From Barnesiella merdipullorum (GTDB taxonomy: Bacteria > Bacteroidota > Bacteroidia > Bacteroidales > Barnesiellaceae): a stretch of 64,000 nucleotides of DNA. Positions within the stretch are counted from its first letter, which is position 1, and every line of letters begins with the position of its first letter. Location: positions 54,510-118,509 of the forward strand of contig DXBT01000033.1 of assembly GCA_019116365.1 (NCBI GenBank), read 5' to 3'. Positions 7,359-15,260 of this stretch are shown here, piece after piece. Made by a program: the position numbers and the translations under genes. The notes below the pieces were generated by a model. The model had not been told where the DNA came from and made no database searches. It saw only the letters and a program-made list of their open reading frames with translations.

Positions 7359-8647
7359 ACACGTTCAGAAGCAGTGTGTATGATGTGGCCATGGAGCGCC
7401 TCGAACGGGTATTTACCGACTTCGACAACGTGTATGTCTCCTTTTCGGGCGGGAAAGACAGCGGGGTGTTGCTCAACCTCTGCATCGACTATCTGCGACG
7501 TCGGCAGCCGGGGCGTCGGCTGGGTGTGTTTCATATAGACTATGAGGTGCAATACCAGGAGACTACCCGTTACGTCGATCGTGTGCTGGCTTCCAATGCC
7601 GACATATTGGACGTTTATCGGGTGTGCGTGCCCTGCAAGGTCTCTACCTGTACCTCGATGTTCCAGTCCTATTGGCGACCGTGGGAAGAGTCGAAGCGCG
7701 ATTTGTGGGTGAGAGACCTGCCCGAGGGGGCCTATACGCAGGCCGATTTCGATTTCTTTACCGATGCCTTGTGGGATTATGAGTTCCAAATCAAGTTTGC
7801 CGAGTGGCTGCATCGGCGCATGGGTGCCCGACGCACCTGCTGCCTGATAGGCATACGCACCCAGGAGAGTCTGAATCGCTGGCGCACCGTGCACAGCGAC
7901 CGCAATTACAAGAAGTACAAGGGCCTCAAGTGGATTCGCGAGATGAAACATGTCATCTGCAATGCCTATCCCATACACGACTGGCTCACAACCGATATCT
8001 GGGTGGCCAACGGCCGTTTCGGCTGGGACTACAATCGCCTCTACGATCTTTACTATCGGGCAGGCGTACCACTCGACAAGCAGCGGGTTGCCAGTCCCTT
8101 CATCTCGCAGGCCGTAGCCAGTTTGCGGCTCTACCGGGTGATCGACCCCGATATGTGGGGCAAGATGGTGAGTAGGGTCAATGGGGTGAATTTTGCCGGG
8201 CTCTATGGGCGCACTTCGATGATGGGATGGCATTCGATCAAGTTGCCGCCCGGCATGACGTGGGAGGGTTATCTTGATTTCCTGTTGAAAACGCTGCCCG
8301 AGAAGACGCGTCGCAATTATCAGCGCAAACTGTCTGTGAGCATCAACTTCTGGCGGGAAAAGGGAGGGTGCCTCTCCGACGAAACCATCCAGAAACTGGA
8401 GGCCTTGGGAATCCCTATCGTCGTGGGCGACCACTCCAACTACAAGACCAGTAAACGGCCCGTGAAGATGGGGTATCTCGACGATATCGACCTGCCCGAG
8501 TTCAAGGAGTTGCCCTCCTTCAAACGCATGTGTATCTGTATTCTCAAGAACGATCACACCTGCAAGTATATGGGGTTCTCGCTCACCAAGGCCGAGAAGG
8601 AGTTGAAAGATCAAGTGTTGGAAAAATATAAAGCGTTGACAAAGTAA
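7355..8647 (+). CDS. PAPS-reductase-like ATP pyrophosphatase (IbrA / DUF3440 type)
   Basis: 430 residues. The N-terminal adenine-nucleotide alpha-hydrolase domain has the PP-loop SGGKDS at residues 31-36, which binds ATP pyrophosphate. It is followed by a cysteine cluster (VCVPCKVSTCTSMF) and a conserved WRPWEESKRDLW. The C-terminal half (GINF-type VNGVNFAGLYGRTS, then a K/Y-rich helical region) matches the DUF3440 extension of IbrA-like proteins. This family resembles phosphoadenosine-phosphosulfate reductases and DndC, but it is not a sulfate assimilation enzyme by context, as no cys genes are nearby. I chose the ATG at 7355 over the ATG at 7319 because it gives the 4-base overlap with the upstream gene. 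The biochemical product is unknown. Confidence 0.8.
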   Translation: MNTFRSSVYDVAMERLERVFTDFDNVYVSFSGGKDSGVLLNLCIDYLRRRQPGRRLGVFHIDYEVQYQETTRYVDRVLASNADILDVYRVCVPCKVSTCTSMFQSYWRPWEESKRDLWVRDLPEGAYTQADFDFFTDALWDYEFQIKFAEWLHRRMGARRTCCLIGIRTQESLNRWRTVHSDRNYKKYKGLKWIREMKHVICNAYPIHDWLTTDIWVANGRFGWDYNRLYDLYYRAGVPLDKQRVASPFISQAVASLRLYRVIDPDMWGKMVSRVNGVNFAGLYGRTSMMGWHSIKLPPGMTWEGYLDFLLKTLPEKTRRNYQRKLSVSINFWREKGGCLSDETIQKLEALGIPIVVGDHSNYKTSKRPVKMGYLDDIDLPEFKELPSFKRMCICILKNDHTCKYMGFSLTKAEKELKDQVLEKYKALTK

Positions 8648-8648
8648 A

Positions 8649-9161
8649 ATGGAAGCATATAAAAGTCCTGTCTATCATGTGCGGGCCGTGCCCGTAGAGA
8701 AGGTGGTGGCCAATACCTATAACCCCAATGTCGTGGCTCCGCCCGAGATGCGGCTGCTCGAACTCTCTATTTGGGAGGATGGCTATACGATGCCTTGCGT
8801 GTGTTACTATCTGCCCGAGACCGACCAGTATGAACTGGTCGATGGCTATCACCGCTACAAGGTGATGCTTACCTCGCGGCGTATATATGAACGGGAAAAG
8901 GGGTTGCTGCCGGTGGTGGTCATCGACAAGGATATCTCGAACCGCATGGCTTCGACCATTCGTCACAACCGGGCCCGTGGTACACACAATGTCGAACTGA
9001 TGTGCGAGATTGTTTCAGAACTCACCCGAGCCGGAATGTCGGACAGTTGGATTATGAAAAATATCGGGATGGACAAGGACGAACTGTTGCGCTACAAACA
9101 GATCTCGGGTCTGGCCGAACTCTTTGCCGATAAAGAGTTCAGCCTCACGAAGGAGTTGTAG
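8649..9161 (+). CDS. ParB/sulfiredoxin-like nuclease-fold protein (IbrB type)
   Basis: A 170-residue protein with a single base between its ATG and the preceding stop. The ParB/Srx fold is visible: VEKVVANTYNPN (residues 16-27), EDGYTMPCVCYY, and the ParB box-like DGYHRYKVM at 65-73. Then come DISNRMASTIRHNRARGTHN and a C-terminal helical part with ELTRAGMSDSWIMKNIGMDK that resembles a helix-turn-helix. It is far shorter than chromosome-partitioning ParB and has no ParA partner, so a role in segregation is unlikely. Paired with a PAPS-reductase-like protein it matches the IbrA/IbrB arrangement, first described as regulators of immunoglobulin-binding genes in E. coli. The mechanism is unresolved. 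Confidence 0.75.
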   Translation: MEAYKSPVYHVRAVPVEKVVANTYNPNVVAPPEMRLLELSIWEDGYTMPCVCYYLPETDQYELVDGYHRYKVMLTSRRIYEREKGLLPVVVIDKDISNRMASTIRHNRARGTHNVELMCEIVSELTRAGMSDSWIMKNIGMDKDELLRYKQISGLAELFADKEFSLTKEL

Positions 9162-9288
9162 CGAGGTATTATTTTTTACTTGGTCGATACTCCTTCCCAA
9201 AATATATTCTATGAGAGTCCTTTATTCTGCGTGGAAGGCACAAGGTTTGTATAAAGAATAAATGATTTTATTGTTGACAATATCAATG

Positions 9289-10326
9289 CTACAGGTTCAA
9301 TACTTTTTTGAATATTCTCTGTAATAATATTTTGTTAATCTTGTAAAGAATAATAGCCAAAATAAACGACAATGCTGTTACTGTAAATATCGATATATAG
9401 GTTCCAAATTCATTCGTTAAATTATGAATTAGCTTCTGATATAAATATTCATGGACAATATATAACTCTAAAGAAATACTTCCTATTTTGGCAAATAGTG
9501 AAGAAATGGATTTAGGTATTTTATCCATGACAATGGCTATGATTATACTTAATATGGGGGCTATGATGATAAATGGCAAAAAATAAAGAGAACAAGTCCA
9601 AAGGTAGTCTCTACAAAAATGCAAGAAATATTCAAGCGATATTATTGACCCGGTAAATATCAGCAAGGCAAAAGCTATTTTCTTGTGCGTAATTTTAATA
9701 TCAATAGCATTTTTTACCCAATAGCCCGCAATAGCTCCTATAAAAAAGATGGGAATACGAGCTATTGTTAGAATTAAAGTTCCCCCTTTATTGGTATTAT
9801 TGAAATAAAAGATCATTGCCCATGCATAAATAATGATGAGAATAAATCCAGCAGTTTCAATAAGTATAGGAATCTTAAAGCCATATTTTTTGAAGAGCTT
9901 AAAATAGACTGGGAATATGGCATAAAAAAATAAGATACACGATATATACCATAAAGTATATGGAACATTCGGTACCCAGTAGCCAATTGTCGTTGCTTGG
10001 CAGATAAGATTCCAAAAACTATGAATATCGAAATTCATAGATACGACATATGTAACAATTAAAAATAGCCAGAATTCAGGGAGTATTCGACAGAATCTCT
10101 TTTTGTAATATTGCGCTAAATCTGTATTCTTTTTTGACAAAGAAAAATATAATCCAAAACCCGATAAGAATAAAAATAAATCTACACCTCCATAACCGAT
10201 GTCCATAATATCATTGACTATTGGCATATTGGGCCGAAAAGGGAGATGAAACATCATTATCCAAATTATTGCGATACCCATAATATTGTCACGATATTTA
10301 GATAATAGCAATAAATAGTTATTCAT
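9289..10326 (-). CDS. Acyltransferase family 3 membrane protein
   Basis: A 345-residue polytopic protein with about ten hydrophobic segments. The family signatures near the N-terminus are present: a catalytic-type His in IMMFHLPF (about residue 26), and GYGGVDLFLFLSGFGLYFS (about 45-63). Arg residues follow in KRFCRILPEFW. Such enzymes transfer acetyl or succinyl groups to surface polysaccharides in the inner membrane. The gene is strikingly AT-rich and uses AT-ending codons (ATA, TTA, AAA) unlike the GC-richer neighbours, which suggests recent transfer. It is isolated, with no glycosyltransferases nearby, so its polysaccharide target is unknown. Confidence 0.85.
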   Translation of the reverse strand: MNNYLLLLSKYRDNIMGIAIIWIMMFHLPFRPNMPIVNDIMDIGYGGVDLFLFLSGFGLYFSLSKKNTDLAQYYKKRFCRILPEFWLFLIVTYVVSMNFDIHSFWNLICQATTIGYWVPNVPYTLWYISCILFFYAIFPVYFKLFKKYGFKIPILIETAGFILIIIYAWAMIFYFNNTNKGGTLILTIARIPIFFIGAIAGYWVKNAIDIKITHKKIAFALLIFTGSIISLEYFLHFCRDYLWTCSLYFLPFIIIAPILSIIIAIVMDKIPKSISSLFAKIGSISLELYIVHEYLYQKLIHNLTNEFGTYISIFTVTALSFILAIILYKINKILLQRIFKKVLNL

Positions 10327-10463
10327 GATATTTTAAGTAATAAGTTAGTATTATACCTTTGTTCAGTTTATAAAGGAAGATCAATTGGGAACAAAATAGA
10401 TTGATATTATCCATGTTCACAATTGACATGGATAATATCAATCATTTATATAGGAGCATTATT

Positions 10464-11328
10464 TCATCGGGCATGACCGGCCGGCTGGTGCATGCCGGCC
10501 AGGAACAGGTGGTTCTGGCGGGCATAGTCGAGGTAGTAGCGACGCTGTTTGACGGCGGCTTGCGGATCCATGTCGTAGGCGGCACAAATCTCGGGGTGAG
10601 CCAGTTGCAGGGCAGCGCCGTGTACCAGGTCACCCACGATGAGGAAACGGCCGGCCTGGTAGGCGGTATGGCCCGGGGTGTGTCCGGCACAGTCGAGCGC
10701 TATTACGCCGCAAGGCAACGTGTCACCATAGGCTACGAGATGCACGGTCTTTATAGGCCTCCATTGTGGTTGCGACTTGGACCTTCTTGTCGTCGGGCAT
10801 CTGCATCCAACTGTCATACTCCTGCTGGGCGGCATAGACTTCGGCCCTCGGAAAAACGATGCTGTCGCCCTTCATCATACCGCCGATGTGGTCGCCGTGG
10901 AAGTGAGACAGATAGATGTAGTCGATATCATCGGGAGTGGCTCCGGCGGCCGACAGGTTGGCCAGCGATCGGCTGTCGGGAGCACCCATGCCGGTGTCGA
11001 ACAAGATGCGTTTCCCGTCAATCTCCAGCAGGAATGCACTTATCGAGGCCGGGACTCCCTGGCTTATCCCCAGACTGTCGATGAGCTCTTGCGGCAGTTC
11101 GCCGAAGAGACTCAACTGCATGAGCCGCTCCTGGGCATTGTCTCTGATTTGGGTCAGTTTTACACTGTCACACACGGTGGTGACGCTGTCGGTGCAGGCA
11201 AATACGGTCTGCTCTTCGTCGGTAGCCGTGGCCTGCTTTTGCGACGAGTGACAACCGGCTCCGCACAACGAAGCCAGCAAGACACTCGATAGTAGAAATA
11301 CGCCTTTTCTCATCATACGATTAATCAT
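10464..11328 (-). pseudogene. Metallo-beta-lactamase-fold lipoprotein, frameshifted
   Basis: Two overlapping minus-strand frames together make one protein of about 285 residues. The first part (from 11328) has a lipoprotein signal ending LASLCGAGC and the zinc-binding SHFHGDHIGG, with the preceding VPASISAFLLEIDGKRIL core. It stays intact to MEAYKDR near 10747 and then runs out of frame. The second frame resumes with TVHLVAYGDTLPCG and holds DCAGHTPGHTAY and the late metal-binding segment VGDLVHG, ending at 10464. The shift lies about 10747-10755 and needs one extra base skipped. It could be a true inactivating mutation or a sequencing error. The intact family contains periplasmic MBL hydrolases of unknown substrate. 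Confidence 0.75.
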
Positions 11329-11403
11329 GTGTTATAGATTTTCGATGGAACAAAAATAAAACTTTTCGGGCTGCCTGTCAAGAGGGTGAGAGGTAGAAGC
11401 GAA

Positions 11404-11438
11404 AAGCGAGACTCCCCCCAGCAGGGAGAGCCTCGCTT
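11404..11438 (-). terminator. Terminator after galE
   Basis: AAGCGAG (11404-11410) pairs with CTCGCTT (11432-11438), extended inward by CTCCC/GGGAG. On the minus strand it is followed by TTTCGCTTC, a short T run. It sits 31 bases past the galE stop. Confidence 0.65.
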
Positions 11439-11469
11439 TGTGTATGGTTTGTCTGGTCGGGAGCGGCAA

Positions 11470-12504
11470 TTACATGATGCCTCTTTCGCGCAGTTTCAGT
11501 TGCCATTTCCAGGCCGAAGCCAGTGTATCCTCGATGCTCTCCTGAGCCGTCCAGCCCAGCACCTTGTTGGCTTTTTCGGGGTTGGCCCACACTTGTTCTA
11601 TATCGCCTTCGCGGCGGCCTACGATCTTGTGGGGAACTTTCACGCCCGTAGCCTTTTCGAAGGCAGCGATGAGCTCGAGTACCGAGACGCCGCGGCCCGT
11701 ACCCAGGTTGAAGATTTCGATAGCCTCGGGCGATTTCTTCTCGAGCATGCGGTTCATGGCGATCACGTGAGCCTTGGCCAGGTCAACTACGTTGATGTAG
11801 TCGCGTATGCACGAGCCGTCGGGGGTGTTGTAGTCGTCGCCGAATACGCTCAACTCCTTGCGGATGCCGATAGCCGTCTGCGTGAGGTAGGGGATGAGGT
11901 TCTGGGGTACGCCGTTGGGCAACTCGCCGATTTCGGCACTGGGGTGAGCACCAATGGGATTGAAGTAGCGGAGGATAATCGATTTGAAAGGAGCGTTGGC
12001 ATGAATCGTATCTTTGATAATCTCCTCGCTTATCTGTTTGGTATTGCCATAGGGCGAGAGAGCCGGTTTGATGGGAGCCGTCTCATCGACCGGCAGCACG
12101 TCGGGCTGACCGTAAACCGTGCACGACGACGAGAATACGATACCCTCGACACCAAACTCGGGCATGAGCGTGAGCAGATTGATGAGCGACAGCAGGTTGT
12201 TGCGATAGTAGAGCAGCGGTTTCTGTACCGATTCGCCCACCGCTTTGCTGGCAGCGAAGTGGATGATACCCTTGATGCCCTGATTCTCGGTGAAGAGTTT
12301 GCGCAGAGCCTCGATGTCGGTGCAGTCGGCCTGTACGAAAGTGGGGCGGATGCCCGTGATGCGTTCGATACCGTCGAGTACCTCGATGTTCGAGTTGGAG
12401 AGATTGTCGATGATAACAACTTCGTAGCCTGCATTTTGCAGTTCTACGGTCGAGTGGGAGCCGATGTAACCGGTTCCACCGGTAACCAAAATTTTTCCTT
12501 TCAT
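11470..12504 (-). CDS. galE: UDP-glucose 4-epimerase
   Basis: 344 residues, the expected length for GalE. It interconverts UDP-glucose and UDP-galactose with a tightly bound NAD, in the Leloir pathway and for surface polysaccharide precursors. The Rossmann motif TGGTGYIGSH is at residues 8-17. The catalytic SSSCTVYG and YGNTK (the YxxxK motif) are at about 125 and 153, and the substrate-binding RYFNPIGAHP is downstream. All catalytic residues are present. It is preceded on its own strand by a TATCTTTG -7 element at 12541-12548, inside the dispersed promoter module. No other Leloir gene is in the window. Confidence 0.95.
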   Translation of the reverse strand: MKGKILVTGGTGYIGSHSTVELQNAGYEVVIIDNLSNSNIEVLDGIERITGIRPTFVQADCTDIEALRKLFTENQGIKGIIHFAASKAVGESVQKPLLYYRNNLLSLINLLTLMPEFGVEGIVFSSSCTVYGQPDVLPVDETAPIKPALSPYGNTKQISEEIIKDTIHANAPFKSIILRYFNPIGAHPSAEIGELPNGVPQNLIPYLTQTAIGIRKELSVFGDDYNTPDGSCIRDYINVVDLAKAHVIAMNRMLEKKSPEAIEIFNLGTGRGVSVLELIAAFEKATGVKVPHKIVGRREGDIEQVWANPEKANKVLGWTAQESIEDTLASAWKWQLKLRERGIM

Positions 12505-12962
12505 GACGATAGGTCTATTTTTAAGTTTTTTATTGAGTTACAAAGATAATGAAAGTCAAGTGCAGAGACAAAGAAAAACGAATTTTTCAACTTTAGTTCT
12601 GCCAAACCGCCTCGTGTTGCTTGCGAAGATACGGGGAGGACACACTTTTATCTCTGGCGGTCTCTCTCGTGGTGGTGTGGGGTGGCAGCCGGTCGTGCCG
12701 CATCGGGGATACGGCATGCTGCTGTGTGCAGGGGCGGGGGCAGAGGTCGAGAGAAAATAAAGTTTTCAAGCGCAATCCTGTCGGGGCCTCCTGCCGGTTG
12801 GTGAATATTATCGAGGCCTGTCGGACCAAATTCTCGACTAAGCTATTGTGCGTTAGAAAATAAAATAGTAACTTTGCCCCGCTTTTTGAAAATTCCGTGT
12901 GATGGGAAATTAAGGAGCAAGAGAAAACAACTTAATTTTGAGTAACACAAAACAACAAAACA
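12505..12962. other. Intergenic region between galE and rplY with divergent promoters
   Basis: 458 bases between divergent genes. The galE side holds the dispersed promoter module (minus strand, 12541 to about 12600, -7 element CAAAGATA at 12541-12548 read in plus). The rplY side holds a clear promoter at 12846-12876. The middle (12610-12840) is G/C-rich with short reading frames but none has coding character, and I see nothing else in it. Confidence 0.5.
12846..12876 (+). promoter_or_regulatory. Promoter of the rplY-pth operon
   Basis: TTG at 12846-12848 as the -33 element and TAACTTTG at 12869-12876 as the -7 element, 20 bases apart. This is a good match to the Bacteroidota sigma-ABfr promoter. 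It lies 86 bases above the rplY start, leaving a leader of about 80 bases. Confidence 0.6.
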
Positions 12963-13613
12963 ATGAAAACATTTCAACTGAATGGTACGGCCCGTACCGA
13001 TCTGGGCAAGAAAGCTGTAAAAGGCCTGCGTAAACAAAACCTCATCCCCGCCGTGCTCAATGGTGGCGAATTGGTTGACCTGCCTTACAACGGCACGTTG
13101 AAACCCTGCGAGAAACTGGTAGAACTCACCGGTGGTAAAAAAGGTATCATCGTTACCGATTTTACAGTAACTAAAGACTCTGTTCGCAAATTGGTTTATA
13201 CTCCCGATATCTTTGCCGTAGAGCTGAACATCGACGGTGAGAAGAAGATGGCCGTTTTGAAAGACCTGCAATTCCACCCCGTTACCGACGCTATCCTGCA
13301 CATGGATTTCCTCGAAGTAACCGACAAGAAACCGGTTGTTATGGATGTTCCCGTTCAACTCGAAGGTCACTCCGAAGGTGTGCGTGCCGGTGGTAAATTG
13401 AGCCTCTCGATGAGAAAACTCAAAGTAAAAGCCCTCTACACCAACATCCCCGAGCGTCTGGTTATCAACATCGACAACCTGGGATTGGGTAAAACGCTGC
13501 AGGTTGGCGACCTCCACTTCGAAGGTCTCGAACTGATGAATGCCAAGAACGCTGTGGTTTGCGCCGTTAACTTGACTCGTGCAGCTCGTGGTGCTCAGGC
13601 TAAACAAGACTAA
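12963..13613 (+). CDS. rplY: 50S ribosomal protein L25 (CTC form)
   Basis: A 216-residue L25/Ctc protein. The N-terminal 5S-rRNA-binding domain (about 1-95, start MKTFQLNGTARTDLGKKAVK) is followed by the C-terminal TL5-type beta domain (VMDVPVQLEGHSEGVRAGG onward), as in the general-stress Ctc form. It binds 5S rRNA in the central protuberance of the large subunit. It is followed after 21 bases by pth and then the S4-domain gene, the usual Bacteroidales order rplY-pth-hslR. The -7/-33 promoter at 12846-12876 drives it. Codon use is typical of a highly expressed gene, with uniform AAA and GGT/GGC codons. Confidence 0.95.
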   Translation: MKTFQLNGTARTDLGKKAVKGLRKQNLIPAVLNGGELVDLPYNGTLKPCEKLVELTGGKKGIIVTDFTVTKDSVRKLVYTPDIFAVELNIDGEKKMAVLKDLQFHPVTDAILHMDFLEVTDKKPVVMDVPVQLEGHSEGVRAGGKLSLSMRKLKVKALYTNIPERLVINIDNLGLGKTLQVGDLHFEGLELMNAKNAVVCAVNLTRAARGAQAKQD

Positions 13614-13634
13614 TCAACCCCCATCTTTTTGTAG

Positions 13635-14198
13635 ATGAAATATCTGATTGTAGGGCTGGGTAATATCGGTTACGAATACGAGAACACCCGGCATAACATA
13701 GGATTCAGAGTATTGGACGCCTTGGCTAAGGCGTCCAATCTCGTTTTTACCGACGGCCGTTACGGGGCAACCTGCGAGCTGCGCCTCAAGGGGCGTACCC
13801 TTGTGTTGCTCAAACCCTCGACCTATATGAACTTGAGCGGCAATGCCGTGCGTTACTGGTTGCAAAAGGAGAATATCCCCATCGAAAACCTGCTCGTCGT
13901 AGTCGATGACCTGGCTCTCCCCTTCGGTACCCTTCGGCTGAAACCCAAAGGCAGCGATGCCGGGCACAACGGGTTGAAGCACATTTGCGAAACCTTGGGC
14001 ACACAGGTCTATTCGCGTCTGCGTTTCGGTATCGGTAACGATTTCCCGCGGGGCGGTCAGGTCGATTTCGTGCTGGGGGCTTTCCCTCCTGACCAGGAGG
14101 CACAACTGCCCGAGAAACTCGAACGGGCCGGCGAGATTATCAAGAGCTTTTGTCTGGCCGGTGTGCAGCAAACGATGAACCAGTATAACAACAAATAG
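13635..14198 (+). CDS. pth: Peptidyl-tRNA hydrolase
   Basis: A 187-residue enzyme that frees tRNA from peptidyl-tRNAs dropped from stalled ribosomes. The conserved start (YLIVGLGNIGYEYENTRHN) contains the active-site His in TRHNIGF (about residue 20). VVVDDLALPFGTLRL (with the catalytic-network Asp) and GSDAGHNGLKHI (about 105-120) follow. All signature motifs are intact and the length is normal. It lies 21 bases after rplY and 5 bases before the S4-domain gene, so it is part of one operon of translation genes. Confidence 0.95.
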   Translation: MKYLIVGLGNIGYEYENTRHNIGFRVLDALAKASNLVFTDGRYGATCELRLKGRTLVLLKPSTYMNLSGNAVRYWLQKENIPIENLLVVVDDLALPFGTLRLKPKGSDAGHNGLKHICETLGTQVYSRLRFGIGNDFPRGGQVDFVLGAFPPDQEAQLPEKLERAGEIIKSFCLAGVQQTMNQYNNK

Positions 14199-14203
14199 CA
14201 GCT

Positions 14204-14644
14204 ATGGCAAAAGAGGAGGTAAGAATCGATAAATTCATGTGGGCCACCCGCATCTTCAAGACCCGTACCATTGCTACCGAGGCCTGCAAGAAAGGACGGG
14301 TGATGGTCGATGGTGTAGGGGTGAAACCCTCGCGCACCGTCAAGGTGGGCGACACGATACAGGTGCGCAAGCCGCCCGTGACCTACTCGTTCAAGATTTT
14401 GGCCCTGGCCGAGAATCGCATGGGGGCCAAACTGGTGCCTGGTTATCTCGAAAATACCACGCCGCCCGAACAGTACGAACTGCTCGATATGGTGCGCATC
14501 AGCGGTTTTGTCAACCGGCAGAAGGGGTTGGGGCGTCCCACCAAGCGCGACGGGCGGCAAATGGCACAGTTCCTCGAGTCGCAGTATGCCGACGACGGAT
14601 TCGACTTCGACTTCGATTTCGATGATGATATCGACGACGAGTAG
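14204..14644 (+). CDS. S4-domain RNA-binding protein (HslR / Hsp15-like)
   Basis: 146 residues. The N-terminal S4 fold is clear: EVRIDKFMWATRIFKTRT, then ATEACKKGRVMVDGVGVKPS and VKVGDTIQVRK (residues 4-65), as in Hsp15, which binds 50S subunits carrying stranded peptidyl-tRNA. That activity would complement the peptidyl-tRNA hydrolase encoded 5 bases upstream. The C-terminus ends in an unusual very acidic tail made of repeated Asp-Phe and Asp residues (about 132-146). The basic GRPTKRDGRQM before the tail resembles the Bacteroidales form. The function in ribosome rescue is inferred from homology and context. Confidence 0.85.
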   Translation: MAKEEVRIDKFMWATRIFKTRTIATEACKKGRVMVDGVGVKPSRTVKVGDTIQVRKPPVTYSFKILALAENRMGAKLVPGYLENTTPPEQYELLDMVRISGFVNRQKGLGRPTKRDGRQMAQFLESQYADDGFDFDFDFDDDIDDE

Positions 14645-14713
14645 CTCTATTAAATATGTTTAAATAATATTCAAAAGCATAGGAATTATTACCCCCTTAT
14701 GCCAAATCGGGTT

Positions 14714-14721
14714 TACCTTTG
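14714..14721 (+). promoter_or_regulatory. -7 promoter element of the metal efflux operon
   Basis: TACCTTTG matches TAnnTTTG, 20 bases above the first ATG of the efflux operon. No metal-responsive operator could be recognised. Confidence 0.5.
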
Positions 14722-14741
14722 CCAAGGTAGATCAATTCCTT

Positions 14742-15146
14742 ATGTGGGCTAAGAAGCTGAAAATAGTATTTTTGCTGCTGGCAGGTTGTTTGGGAGTGCT
14801 CTCGACGGTGCTTCCCCATCACCACCATGCCGACGGTATGATATGCCTCGAGCTCACTATCCCCGGGTGTGACGATTCCCATTCCCAGCCTGCCGATGAT
14901 GACCCCAGCGATTGCACTACTTGCAATTGGTTTTCATATAAAAATCCGGTCGATTTGGCCTCGTTGCATCAGCACCATATGCTCAAGTTTGCGCCGGTAA
15001 AGATTCTGCTGGGCACATGGGCCGTGTTGCCCGATTTGGCCGATGACACTCCCGACGAGTCGCCCGCACCGGGCATCTATATCGAGCGGCTGCATACAGC
15101 CGTCGTTCTCAAGACCCTCGGGTTGAGGGCCCCTCCCGTTGCATAG
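14742..15146 (+). CDS. Small exported His/Cys-rich protein (DUF6769-like), efflux operon leader gene
   Basis: 134 residues with a signal-type hydrophobic segment (about 6-24). It then has PHHHHADGMICLE, GCDDSHSQ and CTTCNWFSYK, a pattern of His and Cys that could coordinate a metal. LHQHHMLKF adds further His residues. It resembles short proteins found directly upstream of CusB-type adaptors in Bacteroidota (DUF6769), but no activity is established. It precedes the RND adaptor by about 115 bases with no terminator, so it is probably the first gene of the efflux operon. Metal chaperoning or sensing is inference from residue content only. Confidence 0.55.
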   Translation: MWAKKLKIVFLLLAGCLGVLSTVLPHHHHADGMICLELTIPGCDDSHSQPADDDPSDCTTCNWFSYKNPVDLASLHQHHMLKFAPVKILLGTWAVLPDLADDTPDESPAPGIYIERLHTAVVLKTLGLRAPPVA

Positions 15147-15260
15147 GTATATGAACTGAATAGCAGTTGTTCCCTCGTTTGTGAATGAACGGTGGAATAC
15201 ACGCGTGTGCGTGTCTGCACAGGCGAGAATTATTTATCCATACATATAACATATATACCT

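Noticed and set aside
7355..8647. PAPS reductase of assimilatory sulfate reduction
   Set aside because: No sulfate assimilation genes are nearby and the C-terminal half matches the DUF3440 extension rather than CysH.
8649..9161. Chromosome-partitioning ParB
   Set aside because: It is too short, lacks the full C-terminal domains and a parA neighbour, and is coupled to a PAPS-reductase-like gene, so it fits the IbrB-like group.
10401..11084. A 227-codon plus-strand frame across the broken MBL gene
   Set aside because: It is Arg/Cys-rich and has no signal or domain, whereas the minus strand carries the metal-binding motifs of the MBL lipoprotein.
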